DNA of 64,000 nt from Hahella sp. HNIBRBA332 (GCF_030719035.1 NZ_CP132203.1:1-64000); one strand, 5' to 3'; positions 43,002 through 52,906 are shown, counted from the first letter of the stretch. The notes: generated from the sequence alone by a model not told the origin. A program made the numbers and translations.

Positions 43002-44950
43002 TTCGACGCCTCCAGCGTGGAGTTCAGCGAGAGTTCTGGACGAATGACGTTGATGTCGGGAATTCCCTTGATGAAATCGTCAGGGTAATAACCAAAACTC
43101 TTGATCCCTTCCGCAGAGATAATTTGCATCTGTCGCTTGAGCACATTCGCAGGAATGGCGGAGCCATCGCGCCAGTCTTTCGCTTGCAGTTCAAACACCA
43201 ACTTGTCTGGATCAATACGCTGCAGCGCTGTTTGCGCCAGCTTGCGCAGCCACTGATCGGGATTTTTCTGCTGCTCCATATAAGGCATCGCCATGACGGC
43301 TACATGGTCATAGGCTTTGGCGAAGGCTTCCAGATTTTGTGAAAACCAAGCTTCACTATCGGGGTTCAACACTGGCTGGGCGTACATATTGCGCGCCAGC
43401 AATAAGTGCTGGCCATCGCTGGCGAAGTAGCGGGCGCTGCGCTTGGCGAGGCGGTGGGTGAAATCGATCAGGTACTGGGTCTTCAGCTCCGCCCAGCGCT
43501 TGGATAGATTCTTATCCGCCTGAATTGCTTCGATGGAGTCGCCTAGACCCCATTCCGCATACTGCTTCAGTGCGTCGGGAGAGGCGTCTTCAAAGTCGCC
43601 CAGGAAGGCGTCATCGTGGAAAAGAATGCCATGGAACTTGCCGTACAGACTCAGGTCTTCGTAAATATCGCCAATGGTTTCGATATTCTTCTCGTTGAAC
43701 GGGGAGAGTCTCAGGTATTGCTCCGGCGCGGGCTTTTGTGTGCGTACATCTGTGACGTAGCGATAGTCCTTACCCAGGTTAAATGCCAGTACTGGCATCC
43801 AGGCGTACATGCGTACGCCCGCTCGTGAGCGCAACTGCCATGCGACACGGTTGAATATGTCTGCGCGCACCGGTAGATGGCGATTAGGGAAATAGAGTGC
43901 GTCTGCGACGCCATCACCGTCGGGATCGGCGAACGCCTGCAAGTAGACGGTGTTGACCTTGTAGCGACTAACCCTTTCTATGAGGAGATCGATATTCTGC
44001 TGAATAACCTTTGGATCGGGGTCGTAAACATAGTCCAGATCCACATGCAGTATGCGCTTCACCATCGGCGGCTTGGGTTCGCCTTTTAATATCCGCCCGA
44101 AGTGCTCCAGACTGATTTCCTGATCCATCAGGTAGCGGTAAACGTTCAGGCCGGAGTCAGTGACCATGTTAACCCCTTCGTCGAGAGAAAAGGTGTAGGG
44201 GTAACCTTGTTCTTTGGCGATATCGATGGAGTGGCTGTTATAGGCGCCGTAGGGCCAGACCATGATGCGGGGCGACTTGAGACCCCGTGAGGTCATTTGC
44301 TTTTTACTGGCCTTGAAGTCTTTGCGCAGGCGATGATCGTAGTTCTCAGTACTCTCATAGACATCGCGATCTTTGTCATATTGAGGACTGACGGCGGCGG
44401 GCTGCTCATTACCGAATGGATTGGCGTAAATGCCGTAGTGCAAGTTGTAAGTGTGTGAAGCGAATTCCACCAGACCGGAAGCTTCCATCTCCCGGATCTG
44501 CGCCCAGTTCAGGAAGTGTTTGCGGTCCAGGTTGGTTTTGCCGTACAGCACTTCCTTGCCCGGCTCAACCTCCAGCCACTTGCCCACCAGAGCGATAACG
44601 GCTGGATAGTTGTAGAGCTTCAACAAGGGAAAAACAGTGGTGTAGAACGACTCATAACCGTCGTCAAAGGTGAGCAGTACGGCGTTTTCCGGCAGCTTGG
44701 ACTTGCCTTCCTTTGCGTCGATGACCTGCTGGAAACTCACTGGGTGATAGTTGTTTTGCTTGATCCAGTTTAGGTGTTCGACAAAGCGGTCGCGGCTCAG
44801 GGTATTGGCGAAGATGCGTTTGGTCGGGTTGAGTTTGACGTCATAAAAATCGTGGTAGCCCAGCACCACGTAACTGTTTTCCGGACGCGCCCAAACCAAT
44901 GACGAGAGCAACGTCAGGCTTAAGAAAAATATCCGGGCGATAGTTTTCAC
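42998..44950 (-). CDS. pgaB: Poly-N-acetylglucosamine N-deacetylase PgaB
   Basis: 650 residues. Signal peptide MKTIARIFFLSLTLLSSLVWA without a lipobox Cys, unlike E. coli PgaB, which is a lipoprotein. NodB-type deacetylase domain with YHDFYD, LLTFDDGYESFY and FASHTYNLHYG; then a glycoside-hydrolase-like C-terminal half (RILHVDLDYVYDPDPKVIQQNIDLLIERV, FHGILFHDDAFLGDFED). It removes some acetyl groups to allow export through PgaA. Coupled to pgaA by a 4-bp overlap. Confidence 0.95.
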   Translation of the reverse strand: MKTIARIFFLSLTLLSSLVWARPENSYVVLGYHDFYDVKLNPTKRIFANTLSRDRFVEHLNWIKQNNYHPVSFQQVIDAKEGKSKLPENAVLLTFDDGYESFYTTVFPLLKLYNYPAVIALVGKWLEVEPGKEVLYGKTNLDRKHFLNWAQIREMEASGLVEFASHTYNLHYGIYANPFGNEQPAAVSPQYDKDRDVYESTENYDHRLRKDFKASKKQMTSRGLKSPRIMVWPYGAYNSHSIDIAKEQGYPYTFSLDEGVNMVTDSGLNVYRYLMDQEISLEHFGRILKGEPKPPMVKRILHVDLDYVYDPDPKVIQQNIDLLIERVSRYKVNTVYLQAFADPDGDGVADALYFPNRHLPVRADIFNRVAWQLRSRAGVRMYAWMPVLAFNLGKDYRYVTDVRTQKPAPEQYLRLSPFNEKNIETIGDIYEDLSLYGKFHGILFHDDAFLGDFEDASPDALKQYAEWGLGDSIEAIQADKNLSKRWAELKTQYLIDFTHRLAKRSARYFASDGQHLLLARNMYAQPVLNPDSEAWFSQNLEAFAKAYDHVAVMAMPYMEQQKNPDQWLRKLAQTALQRIDPDKLVFELQAKDWRDGSAIPANVLKRQMQIISAEGIKSFGYYPDDFIKGIPDINVIRPELSLNSTLEASK

Positions 44951-47391
44951 TGCATAAACCTCATTTCAAAATTGGCGAAAATCAACGTGCCGTTTTCAGG
45001 CTTCCCGTCATAAGTGGCTTTGTCGCGACTCACTCCCAGCTTGACGCTGACCTGATCCCGCCAACGCCATTGCTGGCTGTAACTGATCTCCCAGCCAGAG
45101 GCCGGATCGTAGCCTTCCTGCCGGTATTGGTTGACGCTGGTTTCCAGAAACTGATCCAGGTCCCAATCGTCAGACACCTTGATGCGGTAGCTGTGACGCA
45201 GCTCTGCGCCATAATTGCGGTCGGACGTAGGGTTAAAGTAACTGGTCGGAACTTTGTCGTTATCGCTGCCGCCAGCGCTGATGACGCCTGACAATTTGTA
45301 TCGAGACGTCTGCCATAGCTGAGTCTCCAGCCAGGCGCTGATAGCTTGGCGATCATTACCGTCGGTGAAGTCGCTGAGAGAGGCGGCAGTCCCCAGAGAA
45401 ACGTCTGGAGTGAACTTGTACGTGGCGCTAATACCCCATTGACGCATATAGCTGCCGTCGTAAAGGCCCCTTAGCGGCGTTTCTGATGGGTTGTAGCGAT
45501 AGCTTGCCTGTACTGACAAGTCGTCAAATAAGGACCAGCTGGCGGAACTCCAAAAGTAGGCTTTGTCGTTAAGCTTGCTGCCTGAACCGGCTTCCAATTC
45601 CAGTGTGAAAGGGTAAAAACTCAGGTCCGCGCCGACGCCGGTATAGCGAGCGAAGAGGTCGCGCTCCTCCCACTCGCCGTACATTTTCTGGTCGTGGATA
45701 AAGAGACGCTGTCCCTCCCAGCGTTGTGAGTACAAACGTGCGTCATAACGCCATTCTCTGGCGTTTTGCGCTTGCCCTGGCTCGCTGTTGCTGCTTTTGA
45801 CGCGACTTGCATTGACGCTCAGAAAAGGCGCTGATGCTTCATTCCAGCGTTTGTTGATTTCTCTTTGTTCGTAATAGGGATAAGCGGCGTTCAACTCTGC
45901 GCGTTTGGCGTTGAGTCCCCGCCAGTCGCCTTTCTCCAGTTGTGTCAGCCATAAACTACGCTTGGCGCTGCCCTGAGCGTTGCCGGCGAGCATGGATTCG
46001 GCGCGACGATAGCTGTATTCCGCATCGCTGAAACGGCCCTGCCAACGTTGCACATTGCCTAAATCCATCCATAGCCAGGGATTGCCTGGCGCTTCCACCA
46101 GCGCGTCTTGCAATGACTTTTCCGCTGCATCCAGGTCGCCGCTCCAGGCCTGGTGAATGATGCTTTGCTCGCGCAGCTGCTGGTAATTTTCATTGTTGAC
46201 CTTAAAGCTGCCAGTGAAATCCCATCGCCTTGGGGGCTGCGCTGCCAACAGTTTTTGCAGCAAGGCGCCGCCTTCTTCATATTGCTCGGCGTCCATATGT
46301 GCGTAGTACAGCTTTTTACCGAGTTCTAGTGTCGGCGTTTGCGCATAAAGCTTCTTGAGTATCGGTAACGCTTTGAAGGGGCGCCGGGTGGCGGCGTATA
46401 AATCCGCGCGCGCTTCTTCTATATAAGCGGGAAGCGGCTGTCGCGCTTCAATGGTCGGCAGCATGTCGCTAGCTTCATCAAAGTTTTTGGCGACGACCAG
46501 TCCGTAAAAAATATCCAGTTCGATCTTACCGCGAAGGGAGTGCTCCGCTGGCACTTTGTCAAATAGCGCCTGCAGTTCGGTTATGCCTTTGTCCAGAATA
46601 TCCGGGCGGGATGATTTGGCCCCGCTGCGTATGTTCAGCGTGGACTTGTAGTAGTCAAGCCAGTAATGGTCGATGCCTTTGAACCAGTCGGGATGCGCTT
46701 TGACGATTCTCTCCGCCGCTGTTGCGGCGCCGAGATCAATAGCGGCTTTATAAAGGCGCAGCCCGATGTCGCGGTTGTCAGGGGAGAAGCTGTAATAATC
46801 CTGTAGAACGCCGATTTCGCCGACTTTGTCCTGCAATACCGTCATGACATACAGCTCGTTCTCAAAGCGCTCAACGCTGGGGCGAGTCAATTCCCGATAG
46901 TTGGCGATGGCTTTCTGAGCGTGAATATCCTCACCCATTTCAGCGCTGGTCAGCGCCAATCCCAACCATGCGTCACGGCTTTTAGGGCTGCGTTTGGTCA
47001 GGAGTCTGTAGTGCTCCGCCGCTGCGGCGAAATTTTTCTGATTACGTTGCGCCTTGGCCAAAATCGCCAGGCTGTCGTTGTTAAGCGTTTTGGGGGAGCA
47101 TGGATTACATAGCGCAAGCGCACTATCCAGCTCGCCATTCCAGGAGTACAGCGCAATCAGGTCATTCAGAACCGCTTTATCATGGGTTTGCTTATATAGT
47201 TTGGAGAGGCCTTTGATGGCTTCCTTTAAATGGCCGGCGCGAGCGGATATGACGAACTGCTCCCGTTTTTCGTCGACGGGGCTTGCAGCCAGAGCGGGAA
47301 TGGCTTGAGAAATAGCGACCGCGCTGACAACCAGGCGCGCAAGTTTGCGCGCGGATAGCCGTTTAGACGGCTCCGTAGGAAATAGAGTCAT
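44947..47391 (-). CDS. pgaA: Poly-N-acetylglucosamine outer-membrane export porin PgaA
   Basis: 814 residues. An N-terminal signal (about 1-35) precedes a TPR superhelix (about 40-500: GLSKLYKQTHDKAVLNDLIALYSWNGELDSALAL and further TPR-like pairs). A beta-barrel of about 300 residues ends in an aromatic outer-membrane-type C-terminus (TLIFANFEMRFMQ). First gene of the minus-strand pga operon. The 477 bp upstream (47392-47868) have no gene and should hold the promoter, but I cannot name the boxes with confidence. Confidence 0.93.
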   Translation of the reverse strand: MTLFPTEPSKRLSARKLARLVVSAVAISQAIPALAASPVDEKREQFVISARAGHLKEAIKGLSKLYKQTHDKAVLNDLIALYSWNGELDSALALCNPCSPKTLNNDSLAILAKAQRNQKNFAAAAEHYRLLTKRSPKSRDAWLGLALTSAEMGEDIHAQKAIANYRELTRPSVERFENELYVMTVLQDKVGEIGVLQDYYSFSPDNRDIGLRLYKAAIDLGAATAAERIVKAHPDWFKGIDHYWLDYYKSTLNIRSGAKSSRPDILDKGITELQALFDKVPAEHSLRGKIELDIFYGLVVAKNFDEASDMLPTIEARQPLPAYIEEARADLYAATRRPFKALPILKKLYAQTPTLELGKKLYYAHMDAEQYEEGGALLQKLLAAQPPRRWDFTGSFKVNNENYQQLREQSIIHQAWSGDLDAAEKSLQDALVEAPGNPWLWMDLGNVQRWQGRFSDAEYSYRRAESMLAGNAQGSAKRSLWLTQLEKGDWRGLNAKRAELNAAYPYYEQREINKRWNEASAPFLSVNASRVKSSNSEPGQAQNAREWRYDARLYSQRWEGQRLFIHDQKMYGEWEERDLFARYTGVGADLSFYPFTLELEAGSGSKLNDKAYFWSSASWSLFDDLSVQASYRYNPSETPLRGLYDGSYMRQWGISATYKFTPDVSLGTAASLSDFTDGNDRQAISAWLETQLWQTSRYKLSGVISAGGSDNDKVPTSYFNPTSDRNYGAELRHSYRIKVSDDWDLDQFLETSVNQYRQEGYDPASGWEISYSQQWRWRDQVSVKLGVSRDKATYDGKPENGTLIFANFEMRFMQ

Positions 47392-47868
47392 CGATTTTTA
47401 GCCCATTAAGCGTTAAGTCCCTCTAAACAACGGGAGAAATGAACCGCAGGAACTGCTGTACGATCCTTCTGCTAGAGGTCGGAGGCGCTTGCTGAAGTTG
47501 TGGTAGAGTCGTTTCGCGCGTCAAGTTATTGACGAGGTTCAATTGCATTTGCAGTTTGCTGGCGTCGTAAAAAAAGCTGACGCTGAAAAATTGATAAAAC
47601 CTAATTAATTCAATAGCTTGCGAGCATCGCCATTTAACCCGAAAAGGCCTGGGCAGAAAAATAGGTTGATATGGCTATAACAAAAGTGATTAGAGGCGGC
47701 AAAAAAGGACTAATGAAATTGCTGGAAACTTGGCTTTTGAGAAGGGGGAAATTAGTGTAGATGGATTAGGCGAAAATTTCTGTGAGGCGCGTCGCACAAG
47801 GGGGCAGGGAAGAGATAGCGCTTTCATTTAAAGAAGGGTGAACGATGTTGAAGCGTCCTTGTTGCTAA

Positions 47869-49386
47869 TCAAAGTGAATGAAATATCACACGTCCGTCGT
47901 AAGAGGCGGATACGAATCTTTTATCTCCATATGGGCATAGCGAGGTAACGAAATTTTCGTGGCTGGCGTCCTCATTGAGCGCGCTTCCCGTCAAGTTCCA
48001 GCGTTTGATTCGGCAGTCTTCTCCCGCACTGATAAGCTGCTCCCCATCCCCGGCAAACAGGCTTCTTATGATGCCGTTATGAGCCTTCCAGACGTTCTTC
48101 ACATAAGGTTCCGGTAATAAATTTATGTGTAATATATGACCCGTACCAGTCCCGGCGAAAACGCTACGGGCCCCGTTGTATAAGGCCAGGCAACGAATTG
48201 GGCCTGCATCGGGGAAGAGTTGAAAGTAGCGCTCACGCGTATCTATTCGCCAAAAGCATAGCGAACCGTCTTCTCCGCCGCTGACAGCTTTTTCTTGTCC
48301 CAATAAGGCGAGGTCCCATACCCATCCATGGTGTCCCGTCAGCGTCTCCTGAGGCGTCAGATCGTGGCTCCAGAGTCGAATAACGCCATCCGAACCGGTA
48401 GTGACGATGCGGTTCTTGTCCAAGGCTGAAACATGCAACGGGGTCGGGCAAAAGGTGTTAATTTTCCTGACGTGAAAATAGCCCGTTTCACGCTGTACCC
48501 ATTTGCTTATGGTCCCATCTCTAGAGACTGAGTAAAGGTCGTCTTTGGCGTTTGAACATAAATCCAGAACGGAGTTTGCGTGGCGGGACAGAGTCTGTAG
48601 CAGTTGCTTCTGTGGGCCCCATATGCGGATGGTTTTATCCCGTGACGCAGTGGCGAAACGCCTGCCTGAAAGCGCCGCTATCTTCCAGATGTAGCCGTTA
48701 TGCGCTTGCAAAGTATGTGGGTTCAATAGCGTGGGGATAGGACTGATTGAGCGTGACGGGCGATAGACCAGGTCGCTGCGAAGAATGTACTTCTCTCCGC
48801 CTCGGACGGTGTCTCCGCTGTGCCAGAGGCTGTGATCGAACACGATCAGGTCGCCTCGGCGGGGCGTAAATCGAGCGCTTATTTCCGCTGCGGAAGCATC
48901 TTTGAAAAACAGGGTGTCGCCGCCGCTGAACTCAGTGGCGTCATTGAGGTAGAGCAGGAAGGTCAACTTTGATTCCGAGCCGTCCGCACAGGCATAAACC
49001 CCGTCCTGATGAGGAAAGAAAGTTTGCCCGGCGCTGTAGCGGCAAAGCCGCAGGCGGGGGTTCAGAGAATGTAGGCTCCACATAGGGGCGTCTGTAGCGT
49101 CAGATATAGTCTGAGGCAGGTGCTGGCGGCAGACCTCAAATAAACGCCGCGCCAGCATGGGGGCATCCACTACCTGTCTGGCGTTATTGCGATAGCTGGG
49201 TGGATATTTCGCGTCCGCAGCGCTGAATCCACGAGCAAGGGCGTCCGCCAATAGTTGTTCACAAAGAACCTCAGAAAAAACGCCGCGCAGAACGAAACAT
49301 TCTTTCTTCAATTCCGGCGCTAAATCGATACGCTGGACGCTTTCTGGCGAGTGTTGAGAGGTGTTAAAACGACTGACGCTTTTCAT
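47869..49386 (-). CDS. Fusion of a 2-oxoglutarate/Fe(II) oxygenase and a WD40 propeller
   Basis: 505 residues from ATG 49386 (GGAGG 11 bp upstream; an upstream ATG at 49404 is possible). Residues about 20-210 are a prolyl-4-hydroxylase-type domain: CRYSAGQTFFPHQDGVY (HxD of the iron triad), TFLLYLNDATEFSGGDTLFF, and DHSLWHSGDTVRGGEKYILRSDLVY (distal His, then the Arg that binds 2-oxoglutarate). Residues about 230-505 carry about six WD40 units (IAALSGRRFATASRDKTIRIW, GHHGWVWDLALL). The fusion is unusual. The substrate is unknown; the propeller may select a protein partner. Confidence 0.88.
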   Translation of the reverse strand: MKSVSRFNTSQHSPESVQRIDLAPELKKECFVLRGVFSEVLCEQLLADALARGFSAADAKYPPSYRNNARQVVDAPMLARRLFEVCRQHLPQTISDATDAPMWSLHSLNPRLRLCRYSAGQTFFPHQDGVYACADGSESKLTFLLYLNDATEFSGGDTLFFKDASAAEISARFTPRRGDLIVFDHSLWHSGDTVRGGEKYILRSDLVYRPSRSISPIPTLLNPHTLQAHNGYIWKIAALSGRRFATASRDKTIRIWGPQKQLLQTLSRHANSVLDLCSNAKDDLYSVSRDGTISKWVQRETGYFHVRKINTFCPTPLHVSALDKNRIVTTGSDGVIRLWSHDLTPQETLTGHHGWVWDLALLGQEKAVSGGEDGSLCFWRIDTRERYFQLFPDAGPIRCLALYNGARSVFAGTGTGHILHINLLPEPYVKNVWKAHNGIIRSLFAGDGEQLISAGEDCRIKRWNLTGSALNEDASHENFVTSLCPYGDKRFVSASYDGRVIFHSL

Positions 49387-49443
49387 AAGCCTGTTTTCCT
49401 CCATTGACACTGAAATGTCGTAATGAATTGCATTTGGTATAAG

Positions 49444-49459
49444 TTGGTTGACCAACCAA
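49444..49459. promoter_or_regulatory. 16-bp operator palindrome between the oxygenase-WD40 and TetR genes
   Basis: TTGGTTG-AC-CAACCAA: a 7-bp perfect inverted repeat with a 2-nt centre in the divergent promoter region, the usual place and size of a TetR-family operator. A related site TTTGGT-N6-ACCAAA lies at 49499-49516. Confidence 0.65.
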
Positions 49460-49549
49460 AAATAGATTAAAAGCAAATTATCGCGACGGCAATGGAAATT
49501 TGGTTAAATGACCAAAATATTTCCAGGGCTAAATGGGGTGAGGGCGACG

Positions 49550-50200
49550 ATGGGTAGAAAGTCCAATACTGAAGAGCGTCGTATGCAGATAGTGAACGCA
49601 CTGTTGCGTGTGATGACGAAAAAGGGCTACGACGGCGCGACAATCCAGGCGATCGCCGCGGAGGCGGGCCTGACGCCGGGATTGATTCATTATCATTTCA
49701 AAGCCAAGCGGGAAATTTTATTAGCCCTGGTCGAGTATGTCGTCAGCATAGGCGAAACCCGCTACCGGAGACTTAGCGTCGACGCGCAAACGCCTGAGCA
49801 GCAACTACGGGCGTTTGTTGACGCCAGGCTGGCGCTAGGGAAGGGGGCGGATCCGGAAGCGGTGAAAGCCTGGGTATTGATTGGCGCAGAGGCGGTGCGG
49901 GTGGGAGACGTCAGGGAGTTGTATTGCGAAGCCATCGCCATGCAAATGAAAGAGCTTGCGCAGCTACTTTGGAATATCGCGGGCGATCGCCTGGCGGCGG
50001 AAGAGATCCGCAAACTGGCGGCGATGGTTCTCGCGACGATGGAAGGCGCCTATCAACTGGCGGTGACCAATCCAGATTCCATGCCTAAGAACTTCGCGGC
50101 GGAAATGGTGATGGAGACCATCGTCAGAGCTTGCGGCGGAGAGCTTTCTGGTGCTAAGCCGGTTCCGCCGGGGCGGAGAAGAAAAGGCGACAATCGCTGA
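49550..50200 (+). CDS. TetR-family transcriptional regulator
   Basis: 216 residues from ATG 49550, with GAGGG 5 bp upstream; the frame's earlier ATG at 49508 lies inside the second operator. Residues about 5-60 are the TetR helix-turn-helix (TEERRMQIVNALLRVMTKKGYDGATIQAIAAEAGLTPGLIHYHFKAKREIL). The ligand-binding helical domain follows. Divergent to the oxygenase-WD40 gene, with palindromic sites between, so it probably represses that gene and itself. Confidence 0.9.
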   Translation: MGRKSNTEERRMQIVNALLRVMTKKGYDGATIQAIAAEAGLTPGLIHYHFKAKREILLALVEYVVSIGETRYRRLSVDAQTPEQQLRAFVDARLALGKGADPEAVKAWVLIGAEAVRVGDVRELYCEAIAMQMKELAQLLWNIAGDRLAAEEIRKLAAMVLATMEGAYQLAVTNPDSMPKNFAAEMVMETIVRACGGELSGAKPVPPGRRRKGDNR

Positions 50201-50207
50201 AGTCCCA

Positions 50208-50723
50208 CTATTTGGGCGCGGTGCTTTGTCCTTCTGCTACATCTCCTGCTGCGCGGATTTCTGAGTCGAGTGTTTGCTTGAGGTAATCAATGCCAGGTCT
50301 CAGAGTCAGTTCCCAAGCTTTTCTGACGTCATCGTCATAGGTCTTGTCGTGACAAAGAACGGTCTCCAGCAGACAACTTAACCACAACTCATACATATTG
50401 GGCGTCAGACCCATCGTTTGATGGTTATGCGACGCCTCTATCAATCTCAATGTATTATCGGGCTGGCCGTTGGTGGCGTATTCCTCTAAGGCGTAGACTG
50501 CAGAGCGAACGGCATGCACTTGCTGCTCTATGGGGCGGCGATTGAATATAGCGCTGACCTTGGCGTCAGAGGCTTTAAGGCGTACATAGAAATCGTCCAC
50601 AAAGCGTACGTCGCTACCCACATCACCAAAGCAGCGCGCAAAGCTGTCTCTGAATGTGTTCAGGTTTTGCTCGGATACTAATCCGGCGGTGTTTTTGTTC
50701 ATTGAAAAAGTATGGTCTCCCAT
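50208..50723 (-). CDS. Globin-family protein
   Basis: 171 residues (or 164 from ATG 50702). Globin pattern: FRDSFARCFGDVGSDVRFVDDFYVRLKASDAKVSAIF, LIEASHNHQTMGLTPNMYELWLSCLLETVL with the likely proximal His in ASHNHQ, then AWELTLRPGIDYLK. A single-domain bacterial globin, perhaps of the sensor or protoglobin-related type. Convergent with TetR (7-bp gap). The last 15 residues are disordered. Confidence 0.82.
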   Translation of the reverse strand: MGDHTFSMNKNTAGLVSEQNLNTFRDSFARCFGDVGSDVRFVDDFYVRLKASDAKVSAIFNRRPIEQQVHAVRSAVYALEEYATNGQPDNTLRLIEASHNHQTMGLTPNMYELWLSCLLETVLCHDKTYDDDVRKAWELTLRPGIDYLKQTLDSEIRAAGDVAEGQSTAPK

Positions 50724-50878
50724 ACTCAGTTACGCAATGTGGCGTCTAGTGGAGAATGGTTAGTCGTTTTGCCTGTAATGATGGCGATTAGCTTGGTTGC
50801 GGGAGGGACATGGAGTAATCTACGCCGACTCGCAGTATGGCAGTAGTGGGTTATATTTTAATTCTCAAAGGAGACGCT

Positions 50879-51433
50879 ATGCTCGAGCATGGAAAGCAGT
50901 CAGTCACTCTGACCCTTGCGCTCGCCGCCGCCTGCGGCGCTTTGGTTTATTCGCTTAACCTGCACCTGATTATTCATCCCTTACAGCTTAAAAATGCGGA
51001 ACTGGAGCATCAATTGCAGAACCGTACATCGGAAGTGACCAACGCGGAAATCTACCGGGAGCTTGAGCGCAAGTACTCTATGACGCTGGTGGAGCGGAAT
51101 ATGTTGCTGAGCGCCAACTCGGAAAACACCTCTTTGCATACGGAAGTAGCCGAATTGCGAGCGCAAAACAAAGCTCTGGAAGACACGCTTAAACAGCACA
51201 AAGCTGCGCTGCAGGAGCGCGATGACAGGCTAAAACTGTACAGCTCGCAAAGAATGATTCTCGATAGAATTGATGAACTGCGGAAGGAACAGCATCGCAT
51301 CGATCAGAATCTGGCGCAGCTGCTGGCCGGAACCACACCGAACGAAAATGAAGTATCGCGACTCAACAACCGTCTGGAAATGCTGCAACAGCAAATTGCG
51401 GCGCTGACTGCGACCCTGGCGCCGCAGAGCTAG
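50879..51433 (+). CDS. Membrane-anchored coiled-coil protein
   Basis: 184 residues from ATG 50879 (AAAGGAG 6 bp upstream). One membrane segment (VTLTLALAAACGALVYSLNLHLII), then a continuous coiled coil to the end (heptads in LKNAELEHQLQNRTSEV, RAQNKALEDTLKQHKAALQERDDRL, RLNNRLEMLQQQIAALTATL). The topology suggests a periplasmic or cytoplasmic rod. No named family. Confidence 0.8.
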   Translation: MLEHGKQSVTLTLALAAACGALVYSLNLHLIIHPLQLKNAELEHQLQNRTSEVTNAEIYRELERKYSMTLVERNMLLSANSENTSLHTEVAELRAQNKALEDTLKQHKAALQERDDRLKLYSSQRMILDRIDELRKEQHRIDQNLAQLLAGTTPNENEVSRLNNRLEMLQQQIAALTATLAPQS

Positions 51434-51491
51434 GCGCACAGGCCTTCCTATTAAAGCTGTGGACTAACGTATTACCTTGGGAGAATGAGCG

Positions 51492-51992
51492 TTGAGCAAA
51501 AAACCGGTATGGGCGGATTGGGACCATCATCAGAAATATCGGCAGATACACAAAAACCGGGAAGACTATTGTCGGCAGGGTAACCTGCGGGCGGCGGATA
51601 GAAAGGGACGAGAGGTCTTTCTTGACGGCCGTTACATCACTGATATTCCGAGCTTCTACCTTTCTTTAGGGGAGGCTTTGAATGGTGAAAACGGATACTT
51701 TGGCGCCTGCCTGGACTCCTTGCATGACTGTCTGTTCGGCGGCTTTGGCGTTGCGCCGCCCTTCACAATACATATTACCACCGCGCCCGATATTGAATGC
51801 GCCCTGGGGAAGCTCGCTTGGGTCCGGATGAACCTTGAGCGGAGGCTGAAAATGTGTGAGCAGGATGAGTCGATCGAACAGCTTCAGGAGTGGGGCGTAT
51901 TTGATGCGGTAGAGTTGCCGGATCGTACTTTCTTTAGTGAGCTGGAAGAGATGTTTTCGGATATGGGCGTGACGTTGAGAGTTTACGACTGA
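51492..51992 (+). CDS. Barstar-like protein
   Basis: 166 residues from TTG 51492, with GGGAGAA 6 bp upstream; the nearby ATG at 51485 is out of frame. Barstar fold signature: REVFLDGRYITDIPSFYLSLGEALNGENGYFGACLDSLHDCLFGGFG, then a strand (PPFTIHITTAP) and a C-terminal helix-strand (FFSELEEMFSDMGVTLRVYD). Barstars inhibit barnase-type ribonucleases. The first 35 residues are an extra basic arm. No cognate RNase gene adjoins, so it may act as an orphan immunity protein. Confidence 0.85.
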   Translation: MSKKPVWADWDHHQKYRQIHKNREDYCRQGNLRAADRKGREVFLDGRYITDIPSFYLSLGEALNGENGYFGACLDSLHDCLFGGFGVAPPFTIHITTAPDIECALGKLAWVRMNLERRLKMCEQDESIEQLQEWGVFDAVELPDRTFFSELEEMFSDMGVTLRVYD

Positions 51993-52187
51993 GTACGCCA
52001 TCGTGATATGACGGCATAGTGCCCGATAGCAGATGTTTGATCCTGCTCACTGAGTATTAGATTAGAACATTGTGATCGGGAAGTCTTTGTGCACTCAACG
52101 TCTGCTTATTGCCCAACAGAAGCAGATCACTGTCATTCATCGATGGACGTCTTGGGTTTTCCTTAGTCCCATTGTCGTGTACGAACT

Positions 52188-52742
52188 TTAGATCCTGCTA
52201 AACATGTTCGCTAGCTCGTCAACTAAAACCTTGTTGGGTTCGAAGTCGTACCATAGGGGATTATGATCAGGGTTTGAGCGGATTAGGATCTCGCCATGAG
52301 CCAAAGCAAACGCTTTACCTTGGCCAACTTCGTCGAAGAGGAGTGGGCGCACTGTAGATGAAACCTTTATATTCAAGCGATCAGCCAGTTGTCGCGCCGG
52401 GGATAGAATCTCGTTCTCGCTTTGTAAAGTTCCATGAAACTTGCCTACTCCACCATCGCAGACCGCCAGGACCAGCCAGTTGCAGCCACCAGCACCAACT
52501 CTAGCCAAATTCTGTTCGCCGGAAAAAACACTAAGCAAGCTATGAATGATAGGCTGGTGTAAAAGTTCACTTCGATGACCAACTAAGATAACACTCATGA
52601 ACTGATCCAACGCGCCCAGGGTTTGGGGTGGTCGGAGTACAGAAAAGTTACTGTAGAGTCGGTTTAAGTTTTTTGCTTCTCGGGCTCCGTCGACGGAGTT
52701 GGGAATCCATGTAATTAAGGTGTGTTGGGTGTGTGACGGCAT
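52188..52742 (-). CDS. Unrecognised protein beside the empty attI-like segment
   Basis: 184 residues with GGGAAG 4 bp upstream. Soluble alpha/beta protein; segments SVILVGHRSEL, NWLVLAVCDGGVGKF and PARQLADRLNIKVSSTVRPLLFDEVGQGKAFALAHG suggest a Rossmann-like or caspase-like (CHAT-type) fold, with His in VGHRSEL and Cys in VCDGG as possible catalytic pair. This is a tentative reading. It lies 165 bp from the third attI-like copy, but no attC is visible on its left. Confidence 0.55.
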   Translation of the reverse strand: MPSHTQHTLITWIPNSVDGAREAKNLNRLYSNFSVLRPPQTLGALDQFMSVILVGHRSELLHQPIIHSLLSVFSGEQNLARVGAGGCNWLVLAVCDGGVGKFHGTLQSENEILSPARQLADRLNIKVSSTVRPLLFDEVGQGKAFALAHGEILIRSNPDHNPLWYDFEPNKVLVDELANMFSRI

Positions 52743-52906
52743 TTTTCTTCCCTTTTTTGCTGTTTGCGAAATAGCTGTGTCCCGACTTGGCTAAGGAGGT
52801 TAAGCCATCGGCTCCAAAATAAGCGGATTCTTGGCTATCGGGTTCAATTAAACTTCAGAGTTGTGGTTCCGTGACATTCTGAATCTAGCGACTGTCAGCA
52901 GCGAGC

